64,000 bases of DNA from Leptospira tipperaryensis (GTDB lineage Bacteria > Spirochaetota > Leptospiria > Leptospirales > Leptospiraceae): assembly GCF_001729245.1 (NCBI RefSeq), contig NZ_CP015217.1, positions 2,972,001 through 3,036,000 on the forward strand, written 5' to 3'. Position 1 is the first letter of the stretch, and every line of letters begins with the position of its first letter. This document shows, piece by piece, positions 22,237-37,162 of this stretch. A model generated the notes under the pieces. That model was not told where the DNA came from. It saw only the letters and a list, made by a program, of their open reading frames with translations, and made no database searches. The position numbers and the translations under genes were made by a program.

Positions 22237-23003
22237 TATTTTTTCTGCGGATCCTTATTGTCTGAGCTATCTGAGAACACCATATTTCTGTTATCGCTCA
22301 GGTCTATTTTATATTTCTCTCGGACATTCTTACTCTCTTCTTCGGCTTTGAGTTTACTCAAAATGGAAATTCCGTATTCTTTTGCTAAACGGAAATGGAT
22401 GAGAGAATCCTTATATCGGGAATCTTTCCGCATTCTATCAGCTTGGATCATCTGATAATAAGCGATCTGGAGTTTGTGGTGGTTAGTCGAAATCTCACGG
22501 CTTCTCGCGGAAGCGGAAGGAGTCATTCCATTTTGAGTTTGTTCGACGCTTACGATCGTATCCGCGCACTCACCGAGAAGTTGATCCGTTCTTTTGTTGT
22601 ACTGATCCGAAAACTTATTGTAGAGTTTGTCCACACTCTCGCTCGTCTCGCGCATCTTTCTTCCGGCGACTACGTATTGTCTTCTGTAATAATAATGCAG
22701 AGCGTCGTTGTATTGTTTCCAGATGGAGTTTAATTCTTCATTGGAACCCTGTACGCTGGATCCGAAATTTTTTGTCACCGTGGAAAGGGCGTGGATATCG
22801 TTTTTGACTCTTTCTTTTACGGAATCCAAAGTTCTCGCGTAATGAAATTCTTCCAGATAATCGCCTTGGTATTTCGGATCATTGGCAGCGCTTGCGAGCT
22901 CGCTTCCTTTTTCGTCTTCCTTGGTCGATCCGGACTGAGCCGAAAGGGAAACCGTAACAAATAAGAATAGGACGATTGAAAGATGGAAACTTTTTAATGA
23001 CAT
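22236..23003 (-). CDS. Exported helical protein of unknown function
   Basis: 255 residues with a clear signal peptide ([20 protein letters not shown]). The mature part is mostly helical and charged ([18 protein letters not shown], then [19 protein letters not shown]), with a TPR-like stretch near residues 190-220 ([19 protein letters not shown]). No catalytic motif is visible. It overlaps the amidase start by the TAGTG arrangement, so the two are probably translated together, which suggests a periplasmic partner or a cell-wall role. Confidence 0.75.
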
Positions 23004-23075
23004 GCGAATCTCCTACGCGGAAGTATAGCACAGCGTTTTAAAACGCAACTAGTATTTTTAGAGCTTGTTTTCCAA

Positions 23076-23764
23076 TTACAATCCATCCTTCTCTCGAAAA
23101 CGAATTTGGAGCAGTCCGTCGCCGACAGGAAAAAGAGTATAGGAAAGTTCTGAATTTTTCACTTCTTCCCAAAACTCTCGGACCGCTTTGTCCGAAGGAG
23201 CTTGTCTATCAGGATCGAAGATTCTTCCGTGCCAGAGCACGTTATCGAACACAGCGACGTCGGGTTTGAGTTCTTTTAAGATTCGAAAGATCTCAGGGTA
23301 AAGAACCTTATCACAATCTATGAATACGAATTTGCCCTTCCACTCTTTCTCGTTTTGTTCGTTTGCTTCTTTTAGATATTGAAGACAATGTGTTTTGAGA
23401 AGATGAATCTCCAAATCTCCGAAAGGATGTTTTTCCAAATAAGAACGGACCTTTGCGATGTAATAGATTTCTCTTTCTAAAGAAACAACTTTTGCGATTC
23501 TTCTCAAACCGCTCGCCATCCAAAAAAGAGAAATACCGTAACCGGTTCCTAACTCCAAGATCTCTCTCGGTTGTTCTGCTTCTACGAGAAATTTGAGAAC
23601 CGAACCCGAGGCCGGGGTCAGAACGGGAACTCCTTCGGCCGCAGCGTCTTCTTCCATTTGATGGAGAATTGCGACGGGACGAGGAATCAATTCGGAATCG
23701 ATTTTTTCTTCCAGACCTTCCAAAAACACGGAGGTCCCGTATTTTCCCGGAGGACTTCCTTTGC

Positions 23765-23768
<4 letters not shown>
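23076..23768 (-). CDS. SAM-dependent O-methyltransferase-like protein
   Basis: 230 residues, class I methyltransferase fold. The SAM-binding motif I is [17 protein letters not shown] (about 70-86), followed by an acidic loop [37 protein letters not shown] matches the metal/substrate region of the catechol-O-methyltransferase-like family, and [15 protein letters not shown] the next strand. These enzymes usually need a divalent metal. The substrate is unknown. The start overlaps the end of the upstream hydrolase gene by four bases. Confidence 0.88.
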
Positions 23769-26034
<2,266 letters not shown>

Positions 26035-26054
26035 GAATTTATTTTGTTCGAGTC

Positions 26055-27638
26055 CTATTTTCCCGAAATTTTTGTTTCTTTGACAGGCGGATTGAGATCG
26101 GCGATCGTTCTGTTTTCGAGAACGAAATACTTACGCGCGACTCTTTGCACGTCCTCGGGAGTGACCGCGTCCAATTCTTCGTAACCTCTTAAGAGTTCCT
26201 TCCAATCTCCGTAGAGAAGTTGAAAGAGAGAAAGAACGTCCGCGAGTTTTCCGTTGTCGTCCAACCCTCTCAGATAACTTCCGAGGATTTGATTTTTGAT
26301 TCTAAAGAGTTCCTCTTCGGTAATCGGCTCGGTTTTTAAACGATCCAATTCTTCTTGGACTACGTTCTCCACTTTTCTCTGATCCGCGTTTTGGTTATTT
26401 GTAATATAGATCGAAAAGAGATTGGAAAGCCTGTCGCCCGGATCTCCGTTCCAACAGGAAACTCCCTGAGCGATCTGTTCTTCCAAAACCAATCTTTTGT
26501 AAAGACGTCCCGATTCTCCTTCCGCGAGAAGAGAGTCGATGATACCGAAGACCGCGTCGTCAGGATGGGGGAATGTCGGTTTATTAAATCCTATAATTTT
26601 AGACGGATTGCTCGGGTGTGTTACGGAAACAAATTTCGGTCCCGCAAATCCGACGTCGGGAACTTTTTTCAAAGGAACCGGTTTTCCCTTTTTCAAATCT
26701 CCGAAGTAATTACGGAGAATCGTTTCCGTCTTTTCAAAGTCCAATGATCCTACAACGGCGATGACCATTCTCTGAGGATCGTAGTAGTTCTTAAAAAAGT
26801 TTTGAGTCTTTTCGAGGTCTAAGAATCCGAGATTTTTTTCGTAACCGATGACCGGCATCCGATACGGATGACCTTCCGGAAAGGCCGCGTCCATATATTT
26901 CTCGCGAAGAATTCCCATACCTCTGTTTTCGACGCGCATCCTTCTTTCTTCGAGGACAACTTCTCTTTCTGTATAATATTCTCTTAATATAGGATTTTTA
27001 AGTCGATCGGATTCGAGCTTCGCCCAGATCTCCAATCGATTTGCGGGAAGAAGAATCTGATAGTTCGTAACGTCGTTGGACGTGTAAGCGTTAAAGCCGA
27101 CTCCTCCGTTTCGAGAATAGATAAAGTTGTCTTCGTTGGAGACTACGAACTTACGATGTAGTTCCAAAAGAACTCCGAAACGTTTGCGAAGGGTTTCGAT
27201 TTGATTCTTAAATTCCGCCGAAGGTTCTTCGCCTTTTGCTTTCATCTCGACTTCTTGAATACGAAGAGAGTCCAGACGTTTTCCCCAAACCGCGATTTGT
27301 TCCAAGTAAGGTTTTTCTTTTTCGTAGTTCGTGGTGCCTATATTTTTTGTTCCCTTAAAGAGCATATGCTCCAAGAGATGGGCGGTTCCTGCGATCTCGG
27401 GGGTTTCATCCGCGGAACCTACTAAAAATTTGGAATAGACCGCGATGGTGGGAGAATCTTCCCGCTTCATCATGAGAACCCTCAGTCCGTTTTCCATCTG
27501 GAAAGTTCTTGTTTTTTCTTCTAAGGATTTTTTGAGACCGGAAAAGATCGATCCGTCTGCGGACAAAGACGCGAAGGAAAGAAAGAGACAGATTCCAAAA
27601 ATCAAACGAGGTTTAAGAATCGGTTTTTTGAAACACAT
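26055..27638 (-). CDS. M16 zinc metallopeptidase (active subunit)
   Basis: 527 residues. The signal peptide is [18 protein letters not shown]. The inverted zinc motif HLLEH lies at about residues 87-91 within [16 protein letters not shown]. An insertion of about 80 residues follows, and then the third ligand region [14 protein letters not shown]. The second half has [13 protein letters not shown], the R/Y substrate site, and ends in NLNPPVKE-like sequence. It should degrade small peptides or process exported proteins in the periplasm together with its HXXEH-less partner downstream. Confidence 0.93.
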   Translation of the reverse strand: MCFKKPILKPRLIFGICLFLSFASLSADGSIFSGLKKSLEEKTRTFQMENGLRVLMMKREDSPTIAVYSKFLVGSADETPEIAGTAHLLEHMLFKGTKNIGTTNYEKEKPYLEQIAVWGKRLDSLRIQEVEMKAKGEEPSAEFKNQIETLRKRFGVLLELHRKFVVSNEDNFIYSRNGGVGFNAYTSNDVTNYQILLPANRLEIWAKLESDRLKNPILREYYTEREVVLEERRMRVENRGMGILREKYMDAAFPEGHPYRMPVIGYEKNLGFLDLEKTQNFFKNYYDPQRMVIAVVGSLDFEKTETILRNYFGDLKKGKPVPLKKVPDVGFAGPKFVSVTHPSNPSKIIGFNKPTFPHPDDAVFGIIDSLLAEGESGRLYKRLVLEEQIAQGVSCWNGDPGDRLSNLFSIYITNNQNADQRKVENVVQEELDRLKTEPITEEELFRIKNQILGSYLRGLDDNGKLADVLSLFQLLYGDWKELLRGYEELDAVTPEDVQRVARKYFVLENRTIADLNPPVKETKISGK

Positions 27639-27731
27639 AGCTTACAGTCTTTCCTCTTTAGGACCTGGTGTCCAGAAGTTCACTAAAAAAATCCTGCTTC
27701 CTTTTACTCCTGATTTGGAAATGCTTGTCTC

Positions 27732-28426
<695 letters not shown>

Positions 28427-28430
<4 letters not shown>

Positions 28431-28852
28431 GACTTGTTATTTTTTGTATTCTTTCGATCTTATTCTTCAGTAATTGTTCTTCCGGAGCAAAGAAGCCCGT
28501 TGCAAACGGAAAGGAAGAATCGATCCCAACCGTTCAAGAAGAATCCAACGCAAACTCTGCGGATGAGTTTATCAAGGCGACAGAAGGTTTTATCAGCGGA
28601 GATACCTTTCAGGTTGTGATCTCTTCCTTAGAAGGAAGTCATGAGAGCGCGCAGGATCTCGCTCGCAAAAGAGCGATCAATCTTTTGATCGCTGAAAAAG
28701 GAGAAACGTTTCGTTCTTCCGATAAGGTCATCCTCAAAGAGTTGGTGGAAACAAAAGGAAAGATCGTCAAGTCTTCGGGATCGATTCAAGGAAAGACCTA
28801 CTTCCTCTTTCAAGTCAATTCTCCCGGTTTAAAATCTTCTCTGAAAAGATAA
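28427..28852 (+). CDS. Small lipoprotein, LPP20-like core
   Basis: 141 residues with lipobox LFFSNC (Cys 17). After an acidic linker the rest reads [20 protein letters not shown], then [17 protein letters not shown] and [14 protein letters not shown], the alternating pattern of small alpha/beta lipoprotein domains that handle LPP20-like repeats. The match is weak. It is translationally coupled to the preceding lipoprotein and followed by a strong terminator. Confidence 0.7.
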
Positions 28853-28913
28853 TACTCTCTACATTGCCGCCAAGGTCCGTGGGCAGTTGCAAACTCGTTC
28901 CACATGGACCTAT

Positions 28914-28949
28914 AAAAAAAGAGGACCACAAATACGGTCCTCTTTTTTT
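28914..28949. terminator. Bidirectional rho-independent terminator
   Basis: GAGGACC (28921-28927) and GGTCCTC (28936-28942) form a stem flanked by seven A and seven T, extending it. It separates the rightward lipoprotein pair from the leftward gene ending at 28976, so it can serve both. Confidence 0.88.
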
Positions 28950-28975
28950 ATCCTCGGGTTACGACCGAAAGAAAG

Positions 28976-29374
28976 TTACTGAATGATTTCTACTTGTTGA
29001 ATCTTTCCGGGGATGCAGATGTTTTTGTCGAAGTTGCAGTAGTAGATCTTTCCGTGAATTTCAAGATCTCCTTTTCCCGTAACCGTAAGTTGGATCGGAT
29101 CGACGGAAGCAAAGTATTCCTTTTTCTTTTCGGAAGCCTTACCCTTTACCGTTAGATCCGCCTTCTCCACCTTTACACCCTTTCCCGCGTTGAGAAGAAT
29201 TTTATGAGGAGCGTCTTTTTGAATTCCGAAATTAGAAGGATGAACGATTTTTAAAAGATAGGAATTTCCAAAAGTCTTTTCCAGTTTGAATTTCACCGGA
29301 CTTTCTTCTTCGGCAAAAACTCCGAAAGAGATACAACTTACGAGAACACTGATGATGAGGATTTTATTTTTCAT
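28976..29374 (-). CDS. Exported DsbD-N-like small protein
   Basis: 132 residues with a signal peptide (ILIISVLVSCISFGVFAEEE). The remainder is beta-rich and ends with YYCNFDKNICIPGKIQ, where two Cys are seven residues apart. This resembles the N-terminal immunoglobulin-like domain of DsbD-type reductases and related thiol-exchange proteins. Redox function is inferred. It is a single gene between terminators. Confidence 0.7.
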   Translation of the reverse strand: MKNKILIISVLVSCISFGVFAEEESPVKFKLEKTFGNSYLLKIVHPSNFGIQKDAPHKILLNAGKGVKVEKADLTVKGKASEKKKEYFASVDPIQLTVTGKGDLEIHGKIYYCNFDKNICIPGKIQQVEIIQ

Positions 29375-29503
29375 ACTAGTTTGACCAATCTGCCTAAGGA
29401 TTTGTTTCGGAAAAGAATTCTTCCGCTTTTCAAAGATTAGACCTTCGACCCGAAGAATTCTTGCTCCATTTCTTAAGGAATCCTAAAATTTTGCCGTGCT
29501 GGA

Positions 29504-30073
29504 TTAGATTTGAAATTGGCTGATCGATTCCGGTTTTCCAAAGATCCTTTCCAATTCCACGGAAAAGTCTTTGAGAAGAACGGAAGAGATGGATCCGGAA
29601 GTCGCCGAAGCAAAGAGTTTAAAACCGGATTCTCCATTGGAAAAAACTTCAATCGATCTTTCCATAGGATCTAAAATCCAGTATTCCTTGACTCCGTGTT
29701 TTTCGTAGAGTTTCTTCTTTGTTTTAAGATCGTGATACGCGTTCCCTTCTGAGAGAATCTCGGCAATCCAATCGGGAGCGCCTTCCACCCTCGTCCTCTG
29801 AATGATCGAACTTCTTTCTTTGGAAATAAAAAGTAGGTCGGGTTGAACGACGTTGTAATCGTCTAACAGGACGTCGACGGGGGAAGCAAGGGCAATCCCG
29901 TTTTGATTATCTCTTACAAACTGCATTAGATAAAAATGAAGCTCGCCAGAAATTCTTTGATGCTCGGGAATCGGGGCTGGAACCATAAATATTTCACCAT
30001 CCAAAAGCTCCGCCAAGGTTCCTTCCGGAAGTTTGGCCAGATCTTTATCCGTTTTGATTTCGGTCATTGGCAT
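29504..30073 (-). CDS. Uma2-family (DUF820) PD-(D/E)XK nuclease-fold protein
   Basis: 189 residues. The nuclease-fold motifs are in order: [19 protein letters not shown] at the N-terminus, VQPDLLFIS (the PD), [10 protein letters not shown] (the E) and [18 protein letters not shown]. This pattern is typical of the Uma2/DUF820 family, which is expanded in cyanobacteria and several other lineages and whose cellular role is largely unknown. There is no obvious partner gene. The 128 bases downstream hold nothing recognised. Confidence 0.85.
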   Translation of the reverse strand: MPMTEIKTDKDLAKLPEGTLAELLDGEIFMVPAPIPEHQRISGELHFYLMQFVRDNQNGIALASPVDVLLDDYNVVQPDLLFISKERSSIIQRTRVEGAPDWIAEILSEGNAYHDLKTKKKLYEKHGVKEYWILDPMERSIEVFSNGESGFKLFASATSGSISSVLLKDFSVELERIFGKPESISQFQI

Positions 30074-30269
30074 AGTGAGAACTCATTCAGAGATGGGTTT
30101 GAAACCGGAACAGTTCAACCTCTTTTTGAGATCAGATTTTGTATCATCCGCAATCCAATGTCAACCAAATCTTCAGGAAATGAGAAAGGTCCGTTTATCA
30201 AAGAATCGGATTGGAGACGTTGATTTTTTTTCCGGAAAAAAACTGGATTCTTGCGAGAAGAGAAACTCA

Positions 30270-30291
30270 CGGTCTTCGGAAACGAAGACCG
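30270..30291 (-). terminator. Hairpin after yajQ
   Basis: CGGTCTTCG (30270-30278) and CGAAGACCG (30283-30291) form a perfect nine-pair stem with a GAAA loop, just downstream of the yajQ stop on the minus strand. The following T-run is weak. Confidence 0.65.
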
Positions 30292-30303
30292 CTGGAAAGA
30301 ATT

Positions 30304-30791
30304 TTATTTGTAATTTGTAAATTGAACGTCGAAGGGAAGATCGGAAGTTTTTAAAAGATGAATCACTTCTTGAAGATCGTCTTTTTTCTTTCCGACGACA
30401 CGAACCGATTCTCCCATGATGGTCACGTTGACTTTGAGTTTAGAATCCTTGATGAGCCTCGTGACTTCTTTGGTCTGTTCCTTTTCCATTCCTTTTCGAA
30501 TCTTTACTTTCATACGAACCGTTCCGCCGGTCGCAGGTTCGATCTTGGATTTGAAATCGAAATTTTTAAGACCGATTCCGCGTTTTGCCATCTTGGAAAC
30601 CAAAACGTCCACGACACTTTCGAGTTTTCCTTCGTTATCGGATGTAAGAATCAATTGTTCTTCTTCGAGTTGGATGTCGGATTTAGATCCCTTAAAATCA
30701 AAACGAGTTTTGATTTCTCCCAAGGCCTGGGTTACGGCGTTGATCAATTCCGGTCTGCTGATTTCAGAAACTACGTCAAAGGATGGATCGC

Positions 30792-30795
<4 letters not shown>
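30304..30795 (-). CDS. yajQ: YajQ-family nucleotide-binding protein
   Basis: 163 residues, normal length for UPF0234/YajQ. Characteristic segments are PSFDVVSEISRPELINAV, RFDFKGSKSDIQ, GIGLKNFDFK and LKVNVTIMGESVRVVGKKKD. Two RRM-like folds bind RNA or nucleotides, and in Xanthomonas a homologue binds cyclic di-GMP. It overlaps the 3' end of alaS by four bases, so the two are co-translated. Confidence 0.95.
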
Positions 30796-33633
<2,838 letters not shown>

Positions 33634-33644
33634 GAAAAAGAAAC

Positions 33645-34043
33645 TTAACGTTTGGAGAACTGTGTTCCTCTTCTCGCTTTGTGAAGACCGTATTTCTTTC
33701 TTTCCACCATTCTTGGATCCCGAGTAAGAAATCCTTCTTTTTTAACAGCTGGACGGAACTCCGGTTTGATTCTGCAGATCGCTCTTGCGAGTGCGTGACG
33801 AATCGCGCCGACTTGTCCAGTGATTCCCCCGCCGGAAACGTTTAAGTTGAGATCATACTTATCGGTTACGTTCAGGAGAGTCAGAGGGCGAATAGCCTCA
33901 TCAATGATAGATTTGCGGTTTTGAAGATATTCTTTGATATCTTTGTGGTTTACGGTAATTTTACCGGAACCTTCTTTGATTTTTACGCGGGCAACGGAGG
34001 TTTTTCTTCTTCCTACTGCCCAGATTTCTTTTGCGGGTGCCAT
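33645..34043 (-). CDS. rpsI: 30S ribosomal protein S9
   Basis: 132 residues, standard length. Landmarks are [40 protein letters not shown] and the basic C-terminus [19 protein letters not shown] that reaches the P-site tRNA. It lies 16 bases behind rplM, the usual L13-S9 operon, and ends before a strong terminator. Confidence 0.97.
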   Translation of the reverse strand: MAPAKEIWAVGRRKTSVARVKIKEGSGKITVNHKDIKEYLQNRKSIIDEAIRPLTLLNVTDKYDLNLNVSGGGITGQVGAIRHALARAICRIKPEFRPAVKKEGFLTRDPRMVERKKYGLHKARRGTQFSKR

Positions 34044-34059
34044 TCTTAAATCGGTCTCC

Positions 34060-34509
34060 TTAGAATTCCAGTTTCACAGGCTTTTGTGCCTGGAGGTTAT
34101 GTTCAGCACCCGGAAATATTTTGCAATGGGTGAGCATTTTGTCTCCGAGTTTGCTCTTAGGGAGCATTCCTTTGACTGCCTCATAGATGATCTTTTCAGG
34201 TTGTTTTGCGATGAGATCTTTGAAAGAAGTTTCAGTCATCCCACCCGGATAGCGAGAGTGATGATAATACTTCTTTTGAGTTTCTTTGTTACCAGTTACT
34301 TTCACTTTAGAAGCATTGATAACAATGATGTTGTCTCCACAATCTTGGTTAGGAGTAAAAGTTGCTTTGTGTTTTCCGCGAAGTCTTGCGGCAATCCCGG
34401 AGACAAGTCTTCCGAGGGTCTTTCCTTCCGCATCCACTACGAACCAGCCTTTTACGGCGTTTTCTTTCGTAAGAGAAGGAGTTTTATGTGCTTTTGATAA
34501 TACTGACAT
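34060..34509 (-). CDS. rplM: 50S ribosomal protein L13
   Basis: 149 residues. Landmarks: [56 protein letters not shown] and [14 protein letters not shown]. It is first in the rplM-rpsI operon. The promoter should lie in the 740-base gap upstream. Confidence 0.97.
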   Translation of the reverse strand: MSVLSKAHKTPSLTKENAVKGWFVVDAEGKTLGRLVSGIAARLRGKHKATFTPNQDCGDNIIVINASKVKVTGNKETQKKYYHHSRYPGGMTETSFKDLIAKQPEKIIYEAVKGMLPKSKLGDKMLTHCKIFPGAEHNLQAQKPVKLEF

Positions 34510-35249
34510 GAAAATCGTCCTGTAGGAGCCAGATTTTCGCTCTGACCCCCAAAGTCAAGAAAAAAGAACCAAAGTACCGGAAAGGAAGCGTTTTAGGCGT
34601 TGAAGAGTTTTATCTTTTCCTTCCGATTTGTGAGAGTTCCTACTTTTTTCCTTTTGGAAAAACGGGGAATCCTCTTTTCTCATTTTGGGCGATTCGCTCG
34701 CAGAATTCTTTTTTAAAAAAGGCTCGCGACTGCGCTTTTTGCTCCAATTCCTTCGGAATTTCCGCGTCAATCGCGATCGCGGAAACTTTTTGAAAGAGAA
34801 ACGTTCTTCCGAGAAAAACTCGGAAAAAATGTGAGAGTTCCTACGTTTCGAAAAGGAGGAATTTCTGAACTCAAAAACCGAGGAGTTCTCATATTAGGCT
34901 GGTGTTTAAACGATTTAGAGAGATCTGGCAAAAGTTTCTAAAAAGTCGGAACTCATACTTTTTCATGGATCGCGAAAAGGTTTCCTGAATTCGGGTCGGA
35001 TGAGAAAAAGTCGGAACTACATTCAGTGGAATGAAGGTTTCGGAAGCGGCCGCTCACTTACGTTCGCTGAACTAAAGTGCCACTGCTTCCTGAACTCAAG
35101 ATCTCGTTCCCTATGGGTCACTCGATCGGGCACAGCGGCAGGGATCGAGCGGGGTCCGAAGGACCGGAGCGGAGAGCCCCGGTCCCGCGGGTTCATTCGA
35201 AAAATCTAAATTTACCGTAGAACAAACGCGGGAGCCGCCCAAACTTTTT
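34510..35249. other. Long gap with dispersed short repeats and a GC-rich structured block
   Basis: No gene is supported. Four copies of a short motif related to GTxGGAACTCxxAC are seen near 34627-34648 and 34829-34848 (inverted, GTGAGAGTTCCTAC) and near 34942-34960 and 35006-35025 (AGTCGGAACT). A GC-rich block at about 35085-35200 contains nested hairpins (GGTCC / GGACC at 35153-35165). The rplM promoter probably lies within. Confidence 0.6.
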
Positions 35250-35879
35250 TTACTTACATTCGCTCTTGAGTTTTGTCGAGATCGTAAGCTCTACGTCGGG
35301 CCAGAGTTTGGAAATTCCGTCCTTTCCTTTGTGAAGATCGTTGCAGACTTTGTTCAGGGCTTCGACGGAAGAAAGGGCCTTGTAATCTCCCAGTTCGATC
35401 TTTGCGCTCGCTTCGATTTGAGATTCTTCCTGAATCGTAAAGTTAACATCGATCTTTTTTGTCACCCCGTTGAAGCTCAGTTGAACCACACCCTTTCCCG
35501 CCTTCTTCTCGGAATTCAATTCCGCAGATAAAACCTTTCCTTCGATCTTTCCATTCTTCCTTAGAGGAAAAAAGAATGCAGACTTGATCTTTGCGTCTCT
35601 CTCGTTGTTCCCGGAATTCACCGTATTCGGATCGATCGTAAACTTCAGTCCCTTCAGAGCTTTTTCCGGAGACTTCCCGGACGAAGTTCCGTCCACTTCA
35701 ATCTTATCGAAAGAACCTCCGACCCCGGTCTTCTCCGTAAATTTGAAGGCCTTCCATCCAAACTTTGTGGATGTATGATCGTAAGTGTAAGAACAGTTTT
35801 TGTTTTTGGCCGGTTCTTCTGAAAATCCGGCGACAAATGGAAGGAGGATCAAACAATAGAATAGAATGATTCGTTTCAT
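35250..35879 (-). CDS. YceI-family periplasmic protein
   Basis: 209 residues with a signal peptide ([19 protein letters not shown]). The lipocalin-like YceI fold is seen in [19 protein letters not shown], the [12 protein letters not shown] strand, [17 protein letters not shown] (related to the family NRDxHLKSxDFF block) and [12 protein letters not shown]. YceI proteins bind isoprenoid-type lipids in the periplasm; the ligand here is unknown. It is divergent from thiL. Confidence 0.85.
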   Translation of the reverse strand: MKRIILFYCLILLPFVAGFSEEPAKNKNCSYTYDHTSTKFGWKAFKFTEKTGVGGSFDKIEVDGTSSGKSPEKALKGLKFTIDPNTVNSGNNERDAKIKSAFFFPLRKNGKIEGKVLSAELNSEKKAGKGVVQLSFNGVTKKIDVNFTIQEESQIEASAKIELGDYKALSSVEALNKVCNDLHKGKDGISKLWPDVELTISTKLKSECK

Positions 35880-35938
35880 AGTCTCTCAGACTGATCCGAA
35901 ATCTAAGAAAGTCAAGATTTTTGAAGGAAAATTCGAAT

Positions 35939-36844
35939 TTGAAAGAATCGGAAATCATCCGCGTCCTTTATCCTCCCGGATCTTTACAGACTGACGACTG
36001 TTATCTGGACGAAGAAGGTCGGATCTACACCACGGACACGATCTGCGAAGGGACACATTTTCGTACGGAATGGAGCGGCCCCAGAGAAATCGCTAAAAAA
36101 CTCGTGGAAGTAAACGTCTCCGATATCGCCGCCGGTGGTGGAGTTCCCACAAAAGCTTTCTTAAACCTCGGACTCAGCGCAAAATTTTCAAACGAAGAAT
36201 GGATTCTCCCCTTCTCACAAACGCTCGAAGAAACCCTTTCCTCCTATGGAATCAAACTCTGCGGAGGGGACACCTATCGTTCTCCTTCCCTCAATCTTAC
36301 CCTCACCTTGGTCGGAACTACGACTCTTCCTTGGAAACGCTCCGGCGGGAAAAAGGGAGATTTTCTCTATCTCTCCGGTTCCGTCGGCCTTTCACAGTTA
36401 GGTTACAAACTTTTGAATGAACACCTCAACGTCCCGGAACCTCTCCGAAACCTGGCCCTGGAAAAACATCTCACCCCAAAAGCAAGACTCAATGTTGCCA
36501 GAGAACTCTCTCGAAGTTTTTTAGTTTCTTCTTGTATGGACGTTACGGATGGACTTCTCCAAGATCTTCCTAAACTCGCGACCTCTTCCGAATTGGGTTT
36601 TGAAATTTTTCTGGAAAAGATTCCCCTCATCGAAGGCATTTCTTCTCTTTTGAATTTAGGAGAGATCTTAAGTTCCGGAGAAGAATTGGAGCTTCTTTTT
36701 TTAAGTCCCCAGGAACTCCCGAGCACGTTAGGCGAAATTCCAATGACAAAAATAGGAACTACGACCTCGGATTGGAAAGGAGTTCGTTATTTCGAGAATG
36801 GTTCGGAAAGGAAGTTTGCATATTCAGGTTTTGAACATTTCTGA
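35939..36844 (+). CDS. thiL: Thiamine-monophosphate kinase
   Basis: The TTG at 35939 with AAGGA ten bases upstream gives [14 protein letters not shown], the normal ThiL start; an in-frame TTG at 35921 would add six residues. Motifs are [11 protein letters not shown] (Mg-binding Asp), [40 protein letters not shown] and [17 protein letters not shown]. It phosphorylates thiamine monophosphate to the diphosphate, the last step of the pathway, in the cytoplasm. It is divergent from the YceI gene and has a terminator 218 bases downstream. Confidence 0.95.
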   Translation: MKESEIIRVLYPPGSLQTDDCYLDEEGRIYTTDTICEGTHFRTEWSGPREIAKKLVEVNVSDIAAGGGVPTKAFLNLGLSAKFSNEEWILPFSQTLEETLSSYGIKLCGGDTYRSPSLNLTLTLVGTTTLPWKRSGGKKGDFLYLSGSVGLSQLGYKLLNEHLNVPEPLRNLALEKHLTPKARLNVARELSRSFLVSSCMDVTDGLLQDLPKLATSSELGFEIFLEKIPLIEGISSLLNLGEILSSGEELELLFLSPQELPSTLGEIPMTKIGTTTSDWKGVRYFENGSERKFAYSGFEHF

Positions 36845-37162
36845 TCTTTTCTTTCAAAGATTCAAGATTTTACTTCGAAATCTTTTTTTTCTACGCATCT
36901 TTTCTCTAAGTGGAAGGGACGATCTCGTTCTTTTTTCGGGTTAAGATCAAATTCTTTCAAACCGTTTTCGTCGTGTCTTAGGCTTTAAAACCGAATTCAA
37001 TTCAAACTTAAGAATCCTAGAATATTCAAATTTACTACTTTAGAATTCGTTAGAACAGAATGTCCCCGTAAATTCTATCTCACGGGGACTTTAAGTCCGA
37101 TTTCAAGTTTTTTTCGTTCCGACTTTCTTTGTCCGTAAAAATGAAATCAAAATTTTCCGGGT
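36845..37162. other. AT-rich convergent gap
   Basis: 318 bases between convergent genes. It holds only the terminator hairpin at 37062-37089; I see nothing else. Confidence 0.5.
37062..37089. terminator. Terminator between convergent genes
   Basis: GTCCCCGT (37062-37069) and ACGGGGAC (37082-37089) form a perfect eight-pair stem with a 12-nt loop. The run of T after it is short. It may serve both thiL and the vWA gene. Confidence 0.7.

Noticed and set aside
35090..35200. Possible tRNA or structured RNA in the GC-rich block (GGGTTCATTCGA resembles a T-loop)
   Set aside because: No acceptor or anticodon stem could be drawn around it, so it is reported only as a structured block.
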